Below the pieces are notes generated by a model, which did not search any database, had not been told where the DNA came from, and worked only from the letters and a program-made list of their open reading frames with translations. Both the position numbers and the translations under genes were made by a program. This document shows positions 37,908-47,530 of a stretch of DNA of 64,000 bases, piece after piece. The stretch lies in assembly GCF_011378905.1 (NCBI RefSeq), contig NZ_WTPY01000026.1:1-64000 (forward strand). The letters run 5' to 3'. Positions within the stretch are counted from its first letter, which is position 1; every line of letters begins with the position of its first letter. Origin of the DNA: Paraglaciecola sp. 20A4 (lineage in GTDB: Bacteria > Pseudomonadota > Gammaproteobacteria > Enterobacterales > Alteromonadaceae).

Positions 37908-38285
37908 ATGCGTGCTGTACAGCTACCAAACTCTGTTTCATCTTTGACTGACCGCTTACATGTGCTGGAATTTCATTGGCATGGTGTGGGCATACAGATA
38001 CCCAAATTCGCATTATATGCCTGCGTGCCCAATCCGATATTTAGCTGTTTTGTGCAACGCCATCATCGGCAAATTGCCATCATGAAGTTTGGCCGTTACA
38101 CCCTACCCATTCTTGATCCACTGGAAAAGGATTTAGACGATCAAGCTGATTACGTGGCGATTGTCAGCGTCGCAAGAGGAAATCGTTTTGGCTTATACGG
38201 ATTTCCGACAGATTGCGAAGGCCTAGCGTTTACTCTGCCGATGGATCATGAAAATGTACCTCGTATCGTGCAGTATTTCATATAA
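37908..38285 (+). CDS. Small protein with possible CheW-like fold
   Basis: A 125-residue cytosolic protein with no signal peptide. GGGAGG lies 5-6 nt before ATG 37908; a GTG 27 nt upstream is less likely. The run IMKFGRYTLPILDPL, then DYVAIVSVARGNRFGLYGFPTD, has the beta pattern and Gly/Pro positions of CheW domains (the segment that carries the 'V.PV.DL' strand). This is a resemblance by eye only. No chemotaxis genes are nearby. It could equally be a family I do not know. Confidence 0.6.
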   Translation: MRAVQLPNSVSSLTDRLHVLEFHWHGVGIQIPKFALYACVPNPIFSCFVQRHHRQIAIMKFGRYTLPILDPLEKDLDDQADYVAIVSVARGNRFGLYGFPTDCEGLAFTLPMDHENVPRIVQYFI

Positions 38286-38352
38286 TGAGTATCGGTAGAC
38301 CTAACGCGAACGACGAATAATACACATATCAAAATAGTGATATCAACTAGCT

Positions 38353-39543
38353 CTATGCGTCTCTTTTTAGACCTTTCTCTATACTGCGTATCAAGCGCTG
38401 ATTGAGTCGTTGAGAATGTTTGGGCAGTAAATTAATATCCTGTTCTGCTAAGCTAATATCAATTGCTTCTATGTGTTGGCCACGCTTTTGGTCCTGCTCT
38501 TTCAATCCCCACCGAGCATGCTCTTGAACAAGCTCAGTGCCTTGTGTGGCAAGTGTGTTAAGTGCCACATAAGTCGATTGCGAATATGGGGCATTACCTA
38601 AAGCAACCGCGATATTACGCTGCCACCGCTCGTGACCTATACGTCGAATGGCTGAACCTTCTGTTTTTTGTAAAAACGTTGCTTCATCCCAATAGGACAA
38701 CTCAGCTAAGGTTTTATCTTGCAACACCTGACGAGGATGAAAATCACTTTCGTTCGTTAGTTGGGCATAACGATTCCATGGACAAATCAGTTGGCAATCG
38801 TCACAGCCGTAAATACGATTACCTAATAAACGCCGAAATTCCTCAGGGATCGCATCTTTTAACTCTATGGTTAAGTATGAAATACAACGTTTGGCATCTA
38901 CAACGTAGGGTGCAACTATCGCCTGTGTAGGACAAATAGTGATGCATGCATTACAGCTACCGCATTGTTCAACTGCGGGCTCATCAACTGGTAATGGGAT
39001 ATCAATAAATAACTCGCCCAAGAAAAACCATGAACCGCCCTGCTGATTGAGCGTTAATGAATGTTTTCCGGTCCAGCCAATCCCCGCTTTTTGTGCCAAG
39101 GCGTGCTCCAGCACAGGAGCTGAGTCTACAAAGGGCCGAAAGTTGACAGTGGTGCATTGTGAACGAATTTTTTCACCTAATTTTTTTAAACGATTACGTA
39201 ATAATTTATGATAATCACGCCCAAGCGCATAACGACTGATATACGCTACGTCTTTATCTTTTAGGGTTTGAGCAAACTTCGCGTCGGGTGGCAAGTAATC
39301 CATACGCACGCTAATGACTCTAAGGGTACCTGGTAGCAACTCAACTGGTCGAGCGCGTTTCATTCCATGCTCCGCCATGAAATTCATTTGCCCGTGATAG
39401 CCACTATCTAACCACGCTTGAAGTTTCTCTTCATGGGCAGATAAGTCAACATCCGCAATCCCAACCTGTTGAAAGCCTAGCGCTTCGCCCCAAGCCTTGA
39501 TATTTTGGGCTAACTGATGGAGATCATATTGTGCAAAAGACAT
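38353..39543 (-). CDS. queG: Epoxyqueuosine reductase QueG
   Basis: Cobalamin- and Fe-S-dependent last step of queuosine synthesis in tRNA. Two [4Fe-4S] motifs are intact: CGSCNACITICPTQAI and CDDCQLICPWN, plus the conserved SYLTIELKDAIPEEFR and the cobalamin-binding region upstream (DSAPVLEHALAQKAGIGWTGKHSL). ATG 39541-39543 (MSFAQYDLHQL) gives 396 residues. Its start codon lies inside the 5' end of nnr on the opposite strand. Queuosine made here is the substrate of GluQ (3792). Confidence 0.95.
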   Translation of the reverse strand: MSFAQYDLHQLAQNIKAWGEALGFQQVGIADVDLSAHEEKLQAWLDSGYHGQMNFMAEHGMKRARPVELLPGTLRVISVRMDYLPPDAKFAQTLKDKDVAYISRYALGRDYHKLLRNRLKKLGEKIRSQCTTVNFRPFVDSAPVLEHALAQKAGIGWTGKHSLTLNQQGGSWFFLGELFIDIPLPVDEPAVEQCGSCNACITICPTQAIVAPYVVDAKRCISYLTIELKDAIPEEFRRLLGNRIYGCDDCQLICPWNRYAQLTNESDFHPRQVLQDKTLAELSYWDEATFLQKTEGSAIRRIGHERWQRNIAVALGNAPYSQSTYVALNTLATQGTELVQEHARWGLKEQDQKRGQHIEAIDISLAEQDINLLPKHSQRLNQRLIRSIEKGLKRDA

Positions 39544-41066
39544 TATCAACCTTGACGAATAATTGGGCGCCGAGCAGTTTATCACAGAAAGTTTTTCTCG
39601 CGCAGCAGGTACGCGAGCACGAAGCTGCCGCCGCACAACCGTGTGGATTTAGCATGTATATGTTGATGCAGCGCGCTGGGCGGGGTGTTTTCGGACATTT
39701 AAAAGCAACCTATCCCTATGCCCACAATATTTTAGTGTTAGTTGGGGTGGGTAATAATGCGGGCGATGGTTATGTGGTGGCCACTCTAGCGAAATCATTT
39801 GGCTGGCAAGTAACCGTCGCAGCACTTAATCCGTATAAAGTGCTGTCTGGGGATGCCAATACAGCCCAACAGGCTTGGATAACAGCGGGAGGGACGATAA
39901 GCCCTTGGCAAGATATTGATTTTAAAAGCTTTGATGTTATCGTCGATGCGATACTTGGTACAGGATTAAAAGGACAGGTTCGAAACGATGCCAGTGAACT
40001 CATCTGCGCATTAAATCAAACTGACTTACCTATACTCAGCATAGATGTGCCCTCGGGATTAGATTCAGATACCGGCGTGCCATTAGGTACATGTGTACAC
40101 GCTAACTGCACAGTGACACTCGTTGCTAAAAAGCAAGGCATGCACACCGGACAAGGTAAAGTGTATACGGGTAAACTCATATACGATGATTTAGATATTG
40201 CGCTGAGTTTTAACAAAATTGCCCAACCAAGCGCTTATTTAGTCAGTTATGAGCAACTGCCAAAATTAGAAAAACGACAAGCGAATGCTCATAAAGGCCA
40301 TTTTGGTAGACTGCTTACAATCGGAGCTAATACCGGTATGCCAGGCTCGTTGCGTCTAACGAGCGAAGCGGCCTTGCGTACGGGGGCAGCACTGGTGCGA
40401 GCCTATTGCCATGCAGATAGCCGGTTGAGTATATCAATGGGACGACCCGAACTGATGTTGGCCTGCGATGAACTTAGCACCCAGTTAACATGGTCAACGT
40501 GTTTAGCTATTGGCCCCGGACTAGGAACTGACCCGTGGGCGTTAGCGCTTTTCAATGAGACGATGGCGCACCTTCAATCCGCACAAAAAACCTGTGTAAT
40601 AGATGCTGATGGGCTTAACTTACTCGCACAGTCACAGTATGACTTTAATTCCGTGTTATCACCACAGCATTGCGTGATAACCCCCCATCCGGGTGAAGCC
40701 TCTCGCCTGCTTGGCTGTAGTGTGTCAGATGTAGAACAAGATCGCCTTAAAGCAGCCCAATCGCTCGCTAAACGATATAATACGGTCTGCGTTTTAAAAG
40801 GCGCTGGCAGTATCATTAGTAATGGCGAGCAAAGCTGGATCAGCAGCGACGGGAACCCCGGTATGGCAACTGCAGGTATGGGTGATACGCTAACTGGAAT
40901 TATTGCAGCACTACTAGCACAGGGCATGAACGCCACCGAAGCAGCTTTATATGGTGTATGTTTACATGGAGCCGCAGCGGATATCATTGCCCAACAATAT
41001 GGTCAACGTGGTATGCTTGCTAGCGATTTATTTGAACCTTTACGAGTATTAGTTAATCCCACATGA
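39531..41066 (+). CDS. nnr: Bifunctional NAD(P)H-hydrate repair enzyme Nnr
   Basis: Repairs hydrated NAD(P)H: an N-terminal epimerase domain (about 1-220; VLVGVGNNAGDGYVVA, DAILGTGLKG, DVPSGLDSDTG) and a C-terminal ADP-dependent dehydratase domain (about 235-500; ITPHPGEASRLLG, VLKGAGSII, GNPGMATAGMGDTLTGIIAALLAQG). The start is GTG 39531, or possibly TTG 39552; no ATG lies before the conserved part. First gene of the long nnr-tsaE-amiB-mutL-miaA-hfq-hflX-hflK-hflC run, identical in order to E. coli. Confidence 0.94.
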   Translation: MQKTLSTLTNNWAPSSLSQKVFLAQQVREHEAAAAQPCGFSMYMLMQRAGRGVFGHLKATYPYAHNILVLVGVGNNAGDGYVVATLAKSFGWQVTVAALNPYKVLSGDANTAQQAWITAGGTISPWQDIDFKSFDVIVDAILGTGLKGQVRNDASELICALNQTDLPILSIDVPSGLDSDTGVPLGTCVHANCTVTLVAKKQGMHTGQGKVYTGKLIYDDLDIALSFNKIAQPSAYLVSYEQLPKLEKRQANAHKGHFGRLLTIGANTGMPGSLRLTSEAALRTGAALVRAYCHADSRLSISMGRPELMLACDELSTQLTWSTCLAIGPGLGTDPWALALFNETMAHLQSAQKTCVIDADGLNLLAQSQYDFNSVLSPQHCVITPHPGEASRLLGCSVSDVEQDRLKAAQSLAKRYNTVCVLKGAGSIISNGEQSWISSDGNPGMATAGMGDTLTGIIAALLAQGMNATEAALYGVCLHGAAADIIAQQYGQRGMLASDLFEPLRVLVNPT

Positions 41067-41524
41067 AGCATTCATTTTATTTGGCGGACGAACAGGCCAC
41101 CACTGAACTAGCGGCAAAACTCGCAATCCTTTGCAGTACCGCTACGGTTATTTATCTTGAAGGGGATTTGGGAGCCGGCAAAACATCGTTCTGTCGCGGG
41201 TTTATTCATGGTCTGGGTTACGTTGGACGAGTGAAAAGTCCAACTTATACGCTTGTTGAACCTTACGAAATTAACGGCTGGCGCATATTTCACTTTGACC
41301 TTTATCGTCTGTCAGACCCAGAAGAACTAGAATATATTGGTATTCGGGATTATTTCGACGATGACTGTATCTGTTTGATCGAATGGCCAGATAAAGGTTA
41401 CGGCCTATTGGCAGCGGCAGATTTACACATTAGTATTGAATTTATTGATGATAGTCGTTCGATAACTGTGCAAGCAAATAACGAATACGGACAAAAACTA
41501 CTGAGCGATTTGGCCCAAAAATGA
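41063..41524 (+). CDS. tsaE: tRNA t6A synthesis ATPase TsaE
   Basis: ATPase partner of TsaB/TsaD in N6-threonylcarbamoyl-adenosine formation at tRNA position 37. Walker A LEGDLGAGKTSFCRG (about 31-45), switch-like VKSPTYTLVEPY, HFDLYRLSDPEELEYIG and LIEWPDKG are family signatures. Length 153 equals E. coli. It overlaps nnr and amiB by 4 nt each (ATGA), so the three are translationally coupled. Confidence 0.97.
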   Translation: MKHSFYLADEQATTELAAKLAILCSTATVIYLEGDLGAGKTSFCRGFIHGLGYVGRVKSPTYTLVEPYEINGWRIFHFDLYRLSDPEELEYIGIRDYFDDDCICLIEWPDKGYGLLAAADLHISIEFIDDSRSITVQANNEYGQKLLSDLAQK

Positions 41525-42858
41525 CGTACCTTTGGCAAAAAATATTAGCAGGGAGCCTCAGCATAATGCTGCTATTCGTCGTTCCTGTTAGTTACGCCAA
41601 AAATGCCATTGACAGCGTTCGAATTTGGCCGTCACCAGGAAGTACGCGGATTGTGTTTGATTTGGAAGATACCCCAGATTATAGCTACTTCACCTTGAGC
41701 AATCCTGAACGCCTAGTAATTGATTTAGCCAATACCGAAAAAAACTTTGATTTTGCCAAACTTGCCAGTAAAAGCCCGCTAGTTAAAAAACTGCGTTATT
41801 CAACCGCCAAAGTCAAAGGTAGTATTCGTGTGGTCATTGAACTAAACCGAAAGCTTGAGACTGCCCTTTTCGCTTTACCGCCGACAGAGCCTTATCGCAA
41901 CCGTTTAGTCATTGACTTAGATGATAAAAATGCACCACAAAACGCACCTACGGTCGTTAAAGATAATAACTCTCAGCGGTCTCGCGATATCGTTATCGTG
42001 CTTGATGCAGGCCATGGTGGAGAAGACCCAGGTTCAATAGGACGTGGGGGCACGTTTGAAAAAAATATCACTTTAAATGTAGCCCAGCGCTTGGCAAAAC
42101 TGATTGATGCAGAACCCGGTATGACAGCCGTTATGACCCGCTCAGGTGATTATTACATCTCTCCTAATAAGCGTCCCGATATTGCTCGCAAACACAAGGC
42201 AGATTTACTTATATCTATCCATGCTGACGCCTTCACCACTCCTCAACCTAGGGGTGCATCGGTTTGGGTACTGTCCATGCGCAGAGCAAATTCTGAGTTA
42301 GGCCGCTGGATGGAAAAATCAGAACGACATTCTGAATTACTTGGTGGGGCAGCTGAAGTCATACAAGACACAGCAAGCGAGCGTTATTTAACCCAAGCTC
42401 TTTTAGATATGTCGATGGATCACTCACTCACTACCAGTTATGACCTAAGTCGCAAAGTGATCACCAAACTGCGTGGCATTACCAAGATGCACAAAAAAAT
42501 ACCTCAGGCAGCAAGTCTGGCTGTATTAACTGCCCCAGATATTCCGTCTATATTGGTCGAAACCGGATTTATTTCTAATCCGACCGAAGAGAAAAATTTA
42601 AATTGGTCTGCCTTCCGTCAGCAACTGGCACAGTCTATTTTTGGCGCCGTTAAAACGCATTTCACTGAGTCTCCGCCAGACGATTCATTATGGGCCAAAC
42701 AAAAACGCCATAATCGTACCCACAGAGTAAGCAGCGGTGAATCTCTATCATTGCTAGCTAAAAGATACAATGTCAATGTAGGGGCTATCAAGGCAGCCAA
42801 TAACTTGAATTCGGACGTCGTGCGCATAGGCCAAGTCTTGACTATTCCCCGCACCTAG
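41521..42858 (+). CDS. amiB: N-acetylmuramoyl-L-alanine amidase AmiB
   Basis: Septal peptidoglycan amidase. Order: signal peptide (1-26, PVSYAKNA), AMIN domain (about 30-130), zinc amidase_3 domain (about 155-380; VLDAGHGGEDPGSIG, ISIHADAF, VETGFISN) and one LysM repeat at the C-terminus (HRVSSGESLSLLAKRYNVNVGAIKAANNL). All zinc ligands are visible. Length 445 equals E. coli AmiB. FtsEX, encoded at 11.3-13.0 kb, is its known upstream activator. Confidence 0.96.
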   Translation: MTYLWQKILAGSLSIMLLFVVPVSYAKNAIDSVRIWPSPGSTRIVFDLEDTPDYSYFTLSNPERLVIDLANTEKNFDFAKLASKSPLVKKLRYSTAKVKGSIRVVIELNRKLETALFALPPTEPYRNRLVIDLDDKNAPQNAPTVVKDNNSQRSRDIVIVLDAGHGGEDPGSIGRGGTFEKNITLNVAQRLAKLIDAEPGMTAVMTRSGDYYISPNKRPDIARKHKADLLISIHADAFTTPQPRGASVWVLSMRRANSELGRWMEKSERHSELLGGAAEVIQDTASERYLTQALLDMSMDHSLTTSYDLSRKVITKLRGITKMHKKIPQAASLAVLTAPDIPSILVETGFISNPTEEKNLNWSAFRQQLAQSIFGAVKTHFTESPPDDSLWAKQKRHNRTHRVSSGESLSLLAKRYNVNVGAIKAANNLNSDVVRIGQVLTIPRT

Positions 42859-42911
42859 TTCGTCTTACAATAGAGTTATTTTTAGCAACTCGTTTTATAT
42901 AAGGTCTTTTT

Positions 42912-44891
42912 TTGTCAGCCATCAGCGCAACTATTCGCATTCTCCCTGCACAACTTGCTAACCAAATTGCGGCCGGTGAAGTGGTCGAACGACCCGCATC
43001 CGTGGTCAAGGAACTGGTGGAAAACAGCTTGGATTCAGGTGCCAGTCAGATCGATATTGAAATCGACAAAGGCGGTCATAAGCGCATTTGTATTCGTGAC
43101 AACGGTGGTGGAATTGAAAAAGACCAACTCGCGTTAGCGCTTAGTCGTCATGCTACTAGCAAAATAAGCTCTTTGGACGATTTAGAACATATCCACAGCT
43201 TGGGTTTTCGTGGCGAAGCCCTAGCGAGTATTAGCTCAGTTGCACGCTTAACCCTAACGTCGAAACCCAAGCTGCAACAACAAGCTTGGCAGGCTCACGC
43301 CGAAGGCCGAGATATGCAAGTGCAGCTCAATCCTGTCGCGCATCCCGATGGTAGCAGTGTTGAAGTAATCGATTTATTTTTTAATACCCCCGCGCGGCGT
43401 AAGTTTTTACGTGCTGAAAAAACTGAATTTAATCATATAGATGAGGTAATAAGACGTATATCACTGAGTCGTTTTGATGTGAGCTTTAGCCTGAAACATA
43501 ATGGTAAGCTTCTGCGTAAATACCCCGCATTAACTGTGCAAACTGATCACCTAAAACGCTTAGCCGCCATTTGTAATAAAGATTTTGCTCATAGTGCCAT
43601 CGCCTTAGACTCCCACTATCAAGAGATGCAATTGACAGGGTGGATAGCACCACCTGAGATGGCTGATCGACAATCAGATGTGCAGTACTTTTATGTAAAT
43701 GACCGCATGATGCGCGACAAGTTAATTAACCATGCTATTCGTCAAGCATTTGAAGGGGCAATTAATCCAGAGACATCCCCTAACTATGTGTTGTATTTGC
43801 ATATTCCCCATCATGAGGTTGACGTAAATGTTCACCCCGCTAAGCATGAGGTTCGTTTTCATCAAGCTCGTTTAGTTCACGACTTTATCTTTCGTGCAAT
43901 TTCCGACGGCATAAATCAATATTTTAGCAGTGGCGCAGTACAAGACGGCCCAAGCGAATTAGCGGAAGTGCCCCCCCAACATAACTACATCACTCCTTTG
44001 CAGGGCTCCTCAACTGGCCCATCAGAAAATGCATCGATAGAAGCGCAAGACCAATCCAGTCATCAATTCGTCCGTGAACCACTCACGTCTAATCATGTAC
44101 AGGTTAATGAGATAAATGAATTCAACCGTTCATCAGCCAGTGATTCCCAAGGGCGAACTATAAAGACCCAAGATGAACAGAGTTATCTACCTTCTGGCAC
44201 AATGGCACATCATGGGGGAACTCAGCGAGCAAGCAATAGAAGCTTCGCACCAGGTAAAAGCACCAAGTCATCCAATAACTTGTCAGCACAAGCATTGATA
44301 GGTTATCAGCAACTCATGAGCAGCAGTGTTGATCTTGACACAGCCTCACCGAATTCCTTAGATCATATTTCACTCTGTGTTCCCCTGGACGATAAAAGTG
44401 TGTTGATATTTTATAATGAGAGACACTATTTCGTAGGGATTAATACCTTACTCGAGGCACATATAGCTCTGTCATTTGATGAAAAAAACGCGATTACTCA
44501 GCCCTTGTTAATGCCTGTTTCTATCACTGCTGACAAATCTATACTGGCACGCGCTCAATCAATATATGAGCCTCTTTTGAATAATAGAGTCGATATTGGC
44601 TGGAGCCAGAAGCGCATTATTTTACGAAAAGTCCCGAGTGGGATGCGTCATTTACCGTGGGCTAACATTTTGCCCGCACTATTTGACGAGTCATTTAGTG
44701 ACGAACAGCAATTAAGAGAACATTTATTTCGCTGTATCGCATTGTATTCACCCAAACTTACCCCACTTCAAGTTCAGCAAGTATGGAGCGAGCTATGCGT
44801 TGTGCCCCAAGCACTAGACTCGTTAATAAATGTAGCCGTAACATTACCACTGGCTAAACTGATAAGTGCCCATGTCGAACAAAAACACTGA
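42912..44891 (+). CDS. mutL: DNA mismatch repair protein MutL, UUG start
   Basis: GHKL ATPase linking MutS to MutH or a nicking activity. N-terminal ATPase: [54 protein letters not shown]; then the transducer domain ([24 protein letters not shown]); a variable Ser/Gln-rich linker (about 340-455); and the C-terminal dimerisation domain. I see no DQHAxxE(x)4E endonuclease motif, consistent with a methyl-directed system. The start is TTG 42912 with AAGG 7 nt upstream; no nearer ATG exists. It overlaps miaA by 20 nt. Confidence 0.96.
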   Translation: MSAISATIRILPAQLANQIAAGEVVERPASVVKELVENSLDSGASQIDIEIDKGGHKRICIRDNGGGIEKDQLALALSRHATSKISSLDDLEHIHSLGFRGEALASISSVARLTLTSKPKLQQQAWQAHAEGRDMQVQLNPVAHPDGSSVEVIDLFFNTPARRKFLRAEKTEFNHIDEVIRRISLSRFDVSFSLKHNGKLLRKYPALTVQTDHLKRLAAICNKDFAHSAIALDSHYQEMQLTGWIAPPEMADRQSDVQYFYVNDRMMRDKLINHAIRQAFEGAINPETSPNYVLYLHIPHHEVDVNVHPAKHEVRFHQARLVHDFIFRAISDGINQYFSSGAVQDGPSELAEVPPQHNYITPLQGSSTGPSENASIEAQDQSSHQFVREPLTSNHVQVNEINEFNRSSASDSQGRTIKTQDEQSYLPSGTMAHHGGTQRASNRSFAPGKSTKSSNNLSAQALIGYQQLMSSSVDLDTASPNSLDHISLCVPLDDKSVLIFYNERHYFVGINTLLEAHIALSFDEKNAITQPLLMPVSITADKSILARAQSIYEPLLNNRVDIGWSQKRIILRKVPSGMRHLPWANILPALFDESFSDEQQLREHLFRCIALYSPKLTPLQVQQVWSELCVVPQALDSLINVAVTLPLAKLISAHVEQKH

Positions 44892-45822
44892 TAAGCAGAA
44901 TCTTCCACCAGCAATTTTATTAATGGGCCCAACGGCTTCAGGTAAAACAGCGCTGGCCATAGAGCTCTGTCAGGCCTTGCCATGCGACATAATCAGTGTC
45001 GATTCGGCGTTAATCTATCGAGATATGAATATTGGCACAGCGAAACCTAGTGCACAGGAATTAGCGCAAGCCCCTCATCGTTTGATCGATATTCTAGATC
45101 CAGTGCAGAGTTATTCAGTCGCGGAGTTTAGAAGTGACGCACTTGGTGCAATGCAAGAGATTACTCAGCGTGGACGTATTCCGTTATTAGTGGGCGGTAC
45201 AATGATGTACTACAAGGCATTAACGGAAGGTTTATCCACTTTGCCACAAGCAGATCCACTGGTCAGAGCAGAAATAGAAAAAAAAGCCAACGAATTTGGT
45301 TGGCAAGCGCTACACCAGACTCTGCAAGAGATAGACCCAGTTTCAGCCAAGCGTATACACCCCAATGATCCACAACGATTGAGTCGCGCGTTAGAAATTT
45401 ATCAGATTAGCGGTAAATCTATGACTGAGCTGAGTTTAAATAAACAACCTTCGGCCCCATATCATTTTTCGCAATTCGCAATAGCGCCGCAAGACCGGCA
45501 CGTTATACACGATAGGATAGCGCAGCGCTTTGACATCATGCTGCAATCGGGCTTTGAAAACGAAGTGGCAGCGCTAAAAGCGCGGGAAGATTTACACCTC
45601 GATTTGCCATCGATGCGCTGTGTAGGGTATCGACAAATGTGGCAATACTTAGATGGTGAAAATAATTACCAAGAAATGCGAGAAAAAGGCCTTGCGGCCA
45701 CCAGACAACTAGCAAAACGTCAGCTGACATGGTTACGCAGTTGGCAAAACTTACATTGGTTGGACACCTTTTCAAAAGACAATTTGACTAATGTTATGAA
45801 ACTCAGCAGAATTCGTACGTGA
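44872..45822 (+). CDS. miaA: tRNA dimethylallyltransferase MiaA
   Basis: Isopentenylates A37 of tRNAs reading UNN codons. P-loop [57 protein letters not shown] and [13 protein letters not shown] are typical. Start ATG 44872, two codons inside a GTG at 44866; both lie within the mutL 3' end, so translation is likely coupled to mutL. Length 316, as in E. coli. Confidence 0.97.
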   Translation: MSNKNTDKQNLPPAILLMGPTASGKTALAIELCQALPCDIISVDSALIYRDMNIGTAKPSAQELAQAPHRLIDILDPVQSYSVAEFRSDALGAMQEITQRGRIPLLVGGTMMYYKALTEGLSTLPQADPLVRAEIEKKANEFGWQALHQTLQEIDPVSAKRIHPNDPQRLSRALEIYQISGKSMTELSLNKQPSAPYHFSQFAIAPQDRHVIHDRIAQRFDIMLQSGFENEVAALKAREDLHLDLPSMRCVGYRQMWQYLDGENNYQEMREKGLAATRQLAKRQLTWLRSWQNLHWLDTFSKDNLTNVMKLSRIRT

Positions 45823-45901
45823 GCCGTGATCTATACAGCCTTTTTAATTTCTGTATACTGAGCGAAAAGACGAATTTGATAATAAAAAGAAAGGATAAAT
45901 G

Positions 45902-46153
45902 ATGGCTAAAGGGCAGTCTTTACAAGACCCATTTTTAAATGCGCTACGCAAAGAGCGTATTCCTGTATCAATTTATCTTGTTAACGGGATTAAATTGCAA
46001 GGTCAAGTCGAGTCATTTGACCAATTTGTCATTTTGCTTAAAAACACCGTCAGCCAAATGGTTTACAAGCACGCAATTTCTACCGTCGTTCCTTCGAGAG
46101 CGTTACCGGTTGCGGCGACTAATCCCCATGCGGATAGTGACGAGAATCAATAG
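45902..46153 (+). CDS. hfq: RNA chaperone Hfq
   Basis: Hexameric Sm-like protein that pairs small RNAs with mRNAs. Sm1 ([26 protein letters not shown]) and Sm2 ([13 protein letters not shown]) are intact. The C-terminal tail is short: 83 residues in total against 102 in E. coli, ending in an acidic DSDENQ. Two ATGs in a row; the second (45902) has AAGGA at 6 nt and gives the usual [13 protein letters not shown] start. TGTATACTG (45852-45860) may be part of a local promoter. Confidence 0.97.
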   Translation: MAKGQSLQDPFLNALRKERIPVSIYLVNGIKLQGQVESFDQFVILLKNTVSQMVYKHAISTVVPSRALPVAATNPHADSDENQ

Positions 46154-46178
46154 TTAGTGAAGTTTTCAGGAGAACGGC

Positions 46179-47477
46179 TTGTTTGATCGTTATGAAGCAG
46201 GCGAACAGGCTGTATTAGTACATATTAATTTTTCTGATGACAACAGCAAAGAAGATCTTCACGAACTTCAATTGTTGGTAACATCTGCGGGAGTAAACGC
46301 GGTTGATGTCGTAACTGGCAGCCGTAGTGTCCCCCATACCCGTTATTTTGTCGGCAGTGGCAAGGCAGAGGAAATAGCGAACACCGTCAGAGCAACCGAA
46401 GCTGACGTCGTTATTTTTAATCACAGCTTATCGCCTTCACAAGAACGTAACCTAGAGCAATTATGTAAGTGCCGGGTACTTGATCGCACGGGGTTAATAT
46501 TAGATATTTTCGCTCAGCGCGCGCGTACTCACGAAGGTAAGTTACAGGTTGAACTCGCCCAACTTAAACATATGTCAACTCGCCTTATTCGCGGTTGGAC
46601 CCACCTTGAACGACAAAAAGGCGGGATTGGTTTACGTGGTCCAGGTGAAACACAATTAGAAACTGATCGACGTTTACTTCGTGCTCGTATTAAGAGCATT
46701 CAAGCACGTTTACGTAAAGTTCAGAAGCAGCGAGAACAGGGTCGTAGAGCACGAGTACGCGCTGAAATCCCTACCCTTGCTTTAGTCGGGTATACCAATG
46801 CAGGAAAGTCGACGTTATTTAATACGATTACCGAATCTGATGTATATGCTGCGGATCAACTGTTTGCTACCTTGGATCCGACGCTCAGACGCATTGAATT
46901 ACGTGATGTAGGCCCAGCGATTTTAGCTGATACGGTTGGTTTTATTCGTCACCTGCCCCACGATTTAGTGGCAGCATTTAAGGCAACGTTACAAGAAACC
47001 CAACAGGCAGATTTATTACTCCATGTGGTTGACTATTCTGATGATCAATTTCGTGAGAATATCGATCAGGTTAACGAGGTGTTAGGCGAGATAGACTCGA
47101 GCGAAATACCGCAATTAATGATTTGTAACAAGATCGACCGTATGGATGGTGTTGAGCCACGGATTGATAGAGACGAAGATGGCGTACCAACCAGAGTATG
47201 GATGTCAGCCCAACAAGGCCTAGGGACTGAATTATTGTTCGAAGCGCTAAGTGGTTGCTTAGCAAACAACATGGTTCGCCATCAGTTACGTATTCCTCCG
47301 CAAGAAGGTAAACTACGAGGTGATTTATTTAATTTAAACTGCATCTCTGCAGAATCTTACGCCGAAAATGGTGACTGGTTAGTAGAGATACATATGCCAT
47401 TAGCAGATTGGCAGCGCTTAGCTAAGCACGCAGATGCAGATTTAACGACTTACATTGTAGATGAGCTAGAAGCCTAA
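46179..47477 (+). CDS. hflX: Ribosome-associated GTPase HflX, UUG start
   Basis: GTPase that splits stalled 70S ribosomes. An N-terminal HflX domain (ALSPSQ-like VIFNHSLSPSQERNLE, RTGLILDIFAQRARTHEGKLQVELAQL, GGIGLRGPGETQLETDRR) precedes the G domain (VGYTNAGKSTLFN, DTVGFIRHLPHDLV, NKID). Start TTG 46179 with CAGGAG 6 nt upstream gives FDRYEAGEQAVLVH, collinear with the E. coli N-terminus; no ATG fits. Length 432 (E. coli 426). Confidence 0.96.
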   Translation: MFDRYEAGEQAVLVHINFSDDNSKEDLHELQLLVTSAGVNAVDVVTGSRSVPHTRYFVGSGKAEEIANTVRATEADVVIFNHSLSPSQERNLEQLCKCRVLDRTGLILDIFAQRARTHEGKLQVELAQLKHMSTRLIRGWTHLERQKGGIGLRGPGETQLETDRRLLRARIKSIQARLRKVQKQREQGRRARVRAEIPTLALVGYTNAGKSTLFNTITESDVYAADQLFATLDPTLRRIELRDVGPAILADTVGFIRHLPHDLVAAFKATLQETQQADLLLHVVDYSDDQFRENIDQVNEVLGEIDSSEIPQLMICNKIDRMDGVEPRIDRDEDGVPTRVWMSAQQGLGTELLFEALSGCLANNMVRHQLRIPPQEGKLRGDLFNLNCISAESYAENGDWLVEIHMPLADWQRLAKHADADLTTYIVDELEA

Positions 47478-47530
47478 CAATGCTGAATTTTTTAACAGAA
47501 TAAATATGATTAACTATTTGGAGAGTAATG

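Noticed and set aside
44866-44868. GTG as the miaA start
   Set aside because: ATG 44872, two codons later, is a better start codon and gives the usual family length; the difference is only two residues.
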